A stretch of 64,000 nt of DNA from contig JBOHLS010000015.1 of assembly GCA_050729835.1 (NCBI GenBank), positions 6,583-70,582 of the forward strand. The letters run 5' to 3'. Made by a program: the position numbers and the translations under genes. Below are positions 60,944 to 64,000 of the stretch, one piece after another. The DNA is from REEB95 sp050729835. Its GTDB lineage: Bacteria; Pseudomonadota; Alphaproteobacteria; ATCC43930; CGMCC-115725. The notes under the pieces were generated by a model. It was not told the DNA's origin. It saw only the letters and a program-made list of their open reading frames with translations, and searched no databases. Position 1 is the first letter of the stretch. Each line of letters begins with the position of its first letter.

Positions 60944-61216
60944 TCAGGCGATGGCGTCCTTTAGACCCTTGCCGGCGCGGAAGCGCGGCACTTTGCGGGC
61001 CGCGATCTTGATGGTCTCGCCGGTGCGCGGGTTGCGGCCTTCGGTCGCCGCACGGTGCGAGACAACGAAGGTGCCGAAGCCGGTGAGGCGGACTTCGCCG
61101 CCCTTCTTCAACTCCTTGACGATTGAATCGAAGACCGCGTCGATCACGGTCTCCGCCTCGGACTTCTTGATGGTGGCGGCGGTAGCGACGGCGTCCACGA
61201 GTTCATTCTTGTTCAC
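60944..61216 (-). CDS. hupB: DNA-binding protein HU
   Basis: The product has 90 residues. I place the start at the GTG at 61216, because a GGAGGG lies 8 bp before it and VNKNELVDAVA is the usual HU start; the ATG at 61231 contains that GGAGGG. The beta-arm sequence GRNPRTGETIKIAARKVPRFRAGKGLKD is typical, with the DNA-intercalating Pro in RNPRTG. It compacts the nucleoid. It stands downstream of lon as in most alphaproteobacteria. Confidence 0.94.
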   Translation of the reverse strand: MNKNELVDAVATAATIKKSEAETVIDAVFDSIVKELKKGGEVRLTGFGTFVVSHRAATEGRNPRTGETIKIAARKVPRFRAGKGLKDAIA

Positions 61217-61395
61217 GAGCGAGCCCTCCATGCGCCAAGCGGCCGGTGTCGAGATGACTTCGCGCTTGGCGGCGCAAAGTCTAAATCGGCCTTTTCCGAA
61301 AGGTCAACCGGCGGACGCTGCGAATCCGGCTTTTTCTGCCCGATTCGCGGAATTTTTCATAGCGACTCGGCGAACATCTGCGGCGCGCGACCCGT

Positions 61396-63801
<2,406 letters not shown>

Positions 63802-63873
63802 ACTGCTCCTTTCGAGGAAGCCCGTGAGACAGAACGCCCCAGGGCGCGTCGGGATCAACGGAAACTATAGCAC

Positions 63874-64000
63874 AAGGCCACCTCTAAAAACCCTCTATAT
63901 GCCGGCGTAGAATTCTGATTCAGTGATTCCATCGCGAGTGAAAGGAGTCACAGACATGGCAGGCCAACCCGGATTTTTCGATCTTCAGAACAGGTACGAG
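63874..64000 (+). mobile_element. IS5-family element, left end (runs off window)
   Basis: The sequence GGCCACCTCTAAAAACCC at 63876-63893 looks like an IS5-type terminal inverted repeat, and a transposase-like start follows at 63956. Only the first ~125 bp are inside the window. The exact end cannot be fixed without the other terminus. Confidence 0.5.
63956..64000 (+). CDS. IS5-family transposase, N-terminal fragment
   Basis: An AAAGGAG site lies 8 bp before the ATG at 63956. Fifteen codons are visible, reading AGQPGFFDLQNRYE after Met, which matches the usual opening (GFFD...RY/RL) of one IS5 transposase group. The rest lies beyond the window edge, so the assignment rests on this short start alone. 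Confidence 0.6.
   Translation, partial: MAGQPGFFDLQNRYE

Overview
The window is a GC-rich chromosomal segment of an alphaproteobacterium. The evidence is the block, read on the minus strand, lon - hupB - tRNA-Val - tRNA-Asp - nuoA to nuoN - birA - coaX - rnj - mce - DUF1467 - proS - lolC - lolD - dnaE, an order familiar from that class. Order-level placement (Rhodospirillales or Hyphomicrobiales) cannot be decided from the sequence alone.

Region 1 (1-9.8 kb) is accessory DNA. It opens with the 3' end of a ring-hydroxylating dioxygenase alpha gene and its beta gene, separated by an intergenic repeat. Next comes a scarred island: a truncated PIN-like gene, a fragment of an IS3-family element, and a large family B DNA polymerase-like gene with 3'-5' exonuclease motifs and a C-terminal helix-turn-helix. 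An AraC regulator, a tiny secreted peptide, an epoxide hydrolase, an SDR and an Ohr/OsmC protein follow; the peptide and hydrolase genes carry duplicated leader DNA exactly 700 bp apart.

Region 2 (9.9-22.1 kb) holds a Leu/Ile/Val-type binding protein, a complete SsuABC/TauABC-like ABC transporter, an orphan molybdopterin hydroxylase subunit, a PPOX-fold protein, the GDP-fucose pair gmd-fcl, a GT2-GtrA glycosyltransferase and hspQ.

Region 3 (22.4-38.3 kb) is largely backbone: dnaE, lolDC, proS, tag, DUF1467, mmsA, mce and rnj, with small genes between. A LVIVD-repeat gene is frameshifted and an NCS2 permease gene has lost its middle.

Region 4 (38.28-42.0 kb) is an insertion between rnj and coaX, less GC-rich than its flanks and bordered by inverted copies of one repeat. 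It has two divergent, tightly overlapping operons: IS1595-type transposase, a 53-residue protein and a secreted Rap1a-like protein on one side; an AlbA_2/Schlafen-type ATPase and a ClpP-like protease on the other. Two identical 27-bp operators, 63 bp centre to centre, lie between them. This and the polymerase are the best candidates for something undescribed.

Region 5 (42.1-57.8 kb) is coaX, birA and the complete 14-gene complex I operon. Region 6 (57.8-64 kb) has tRNA-Asp, decayed surface-polysaccharide genes, a DUF6197-like gene, tRNA-Val, hupB and lon, and ends at the start of an apparent IS5-type transposase inserted just upstream of lon. Four families of long palindromic repeats are scattered through the intergenic DNA.
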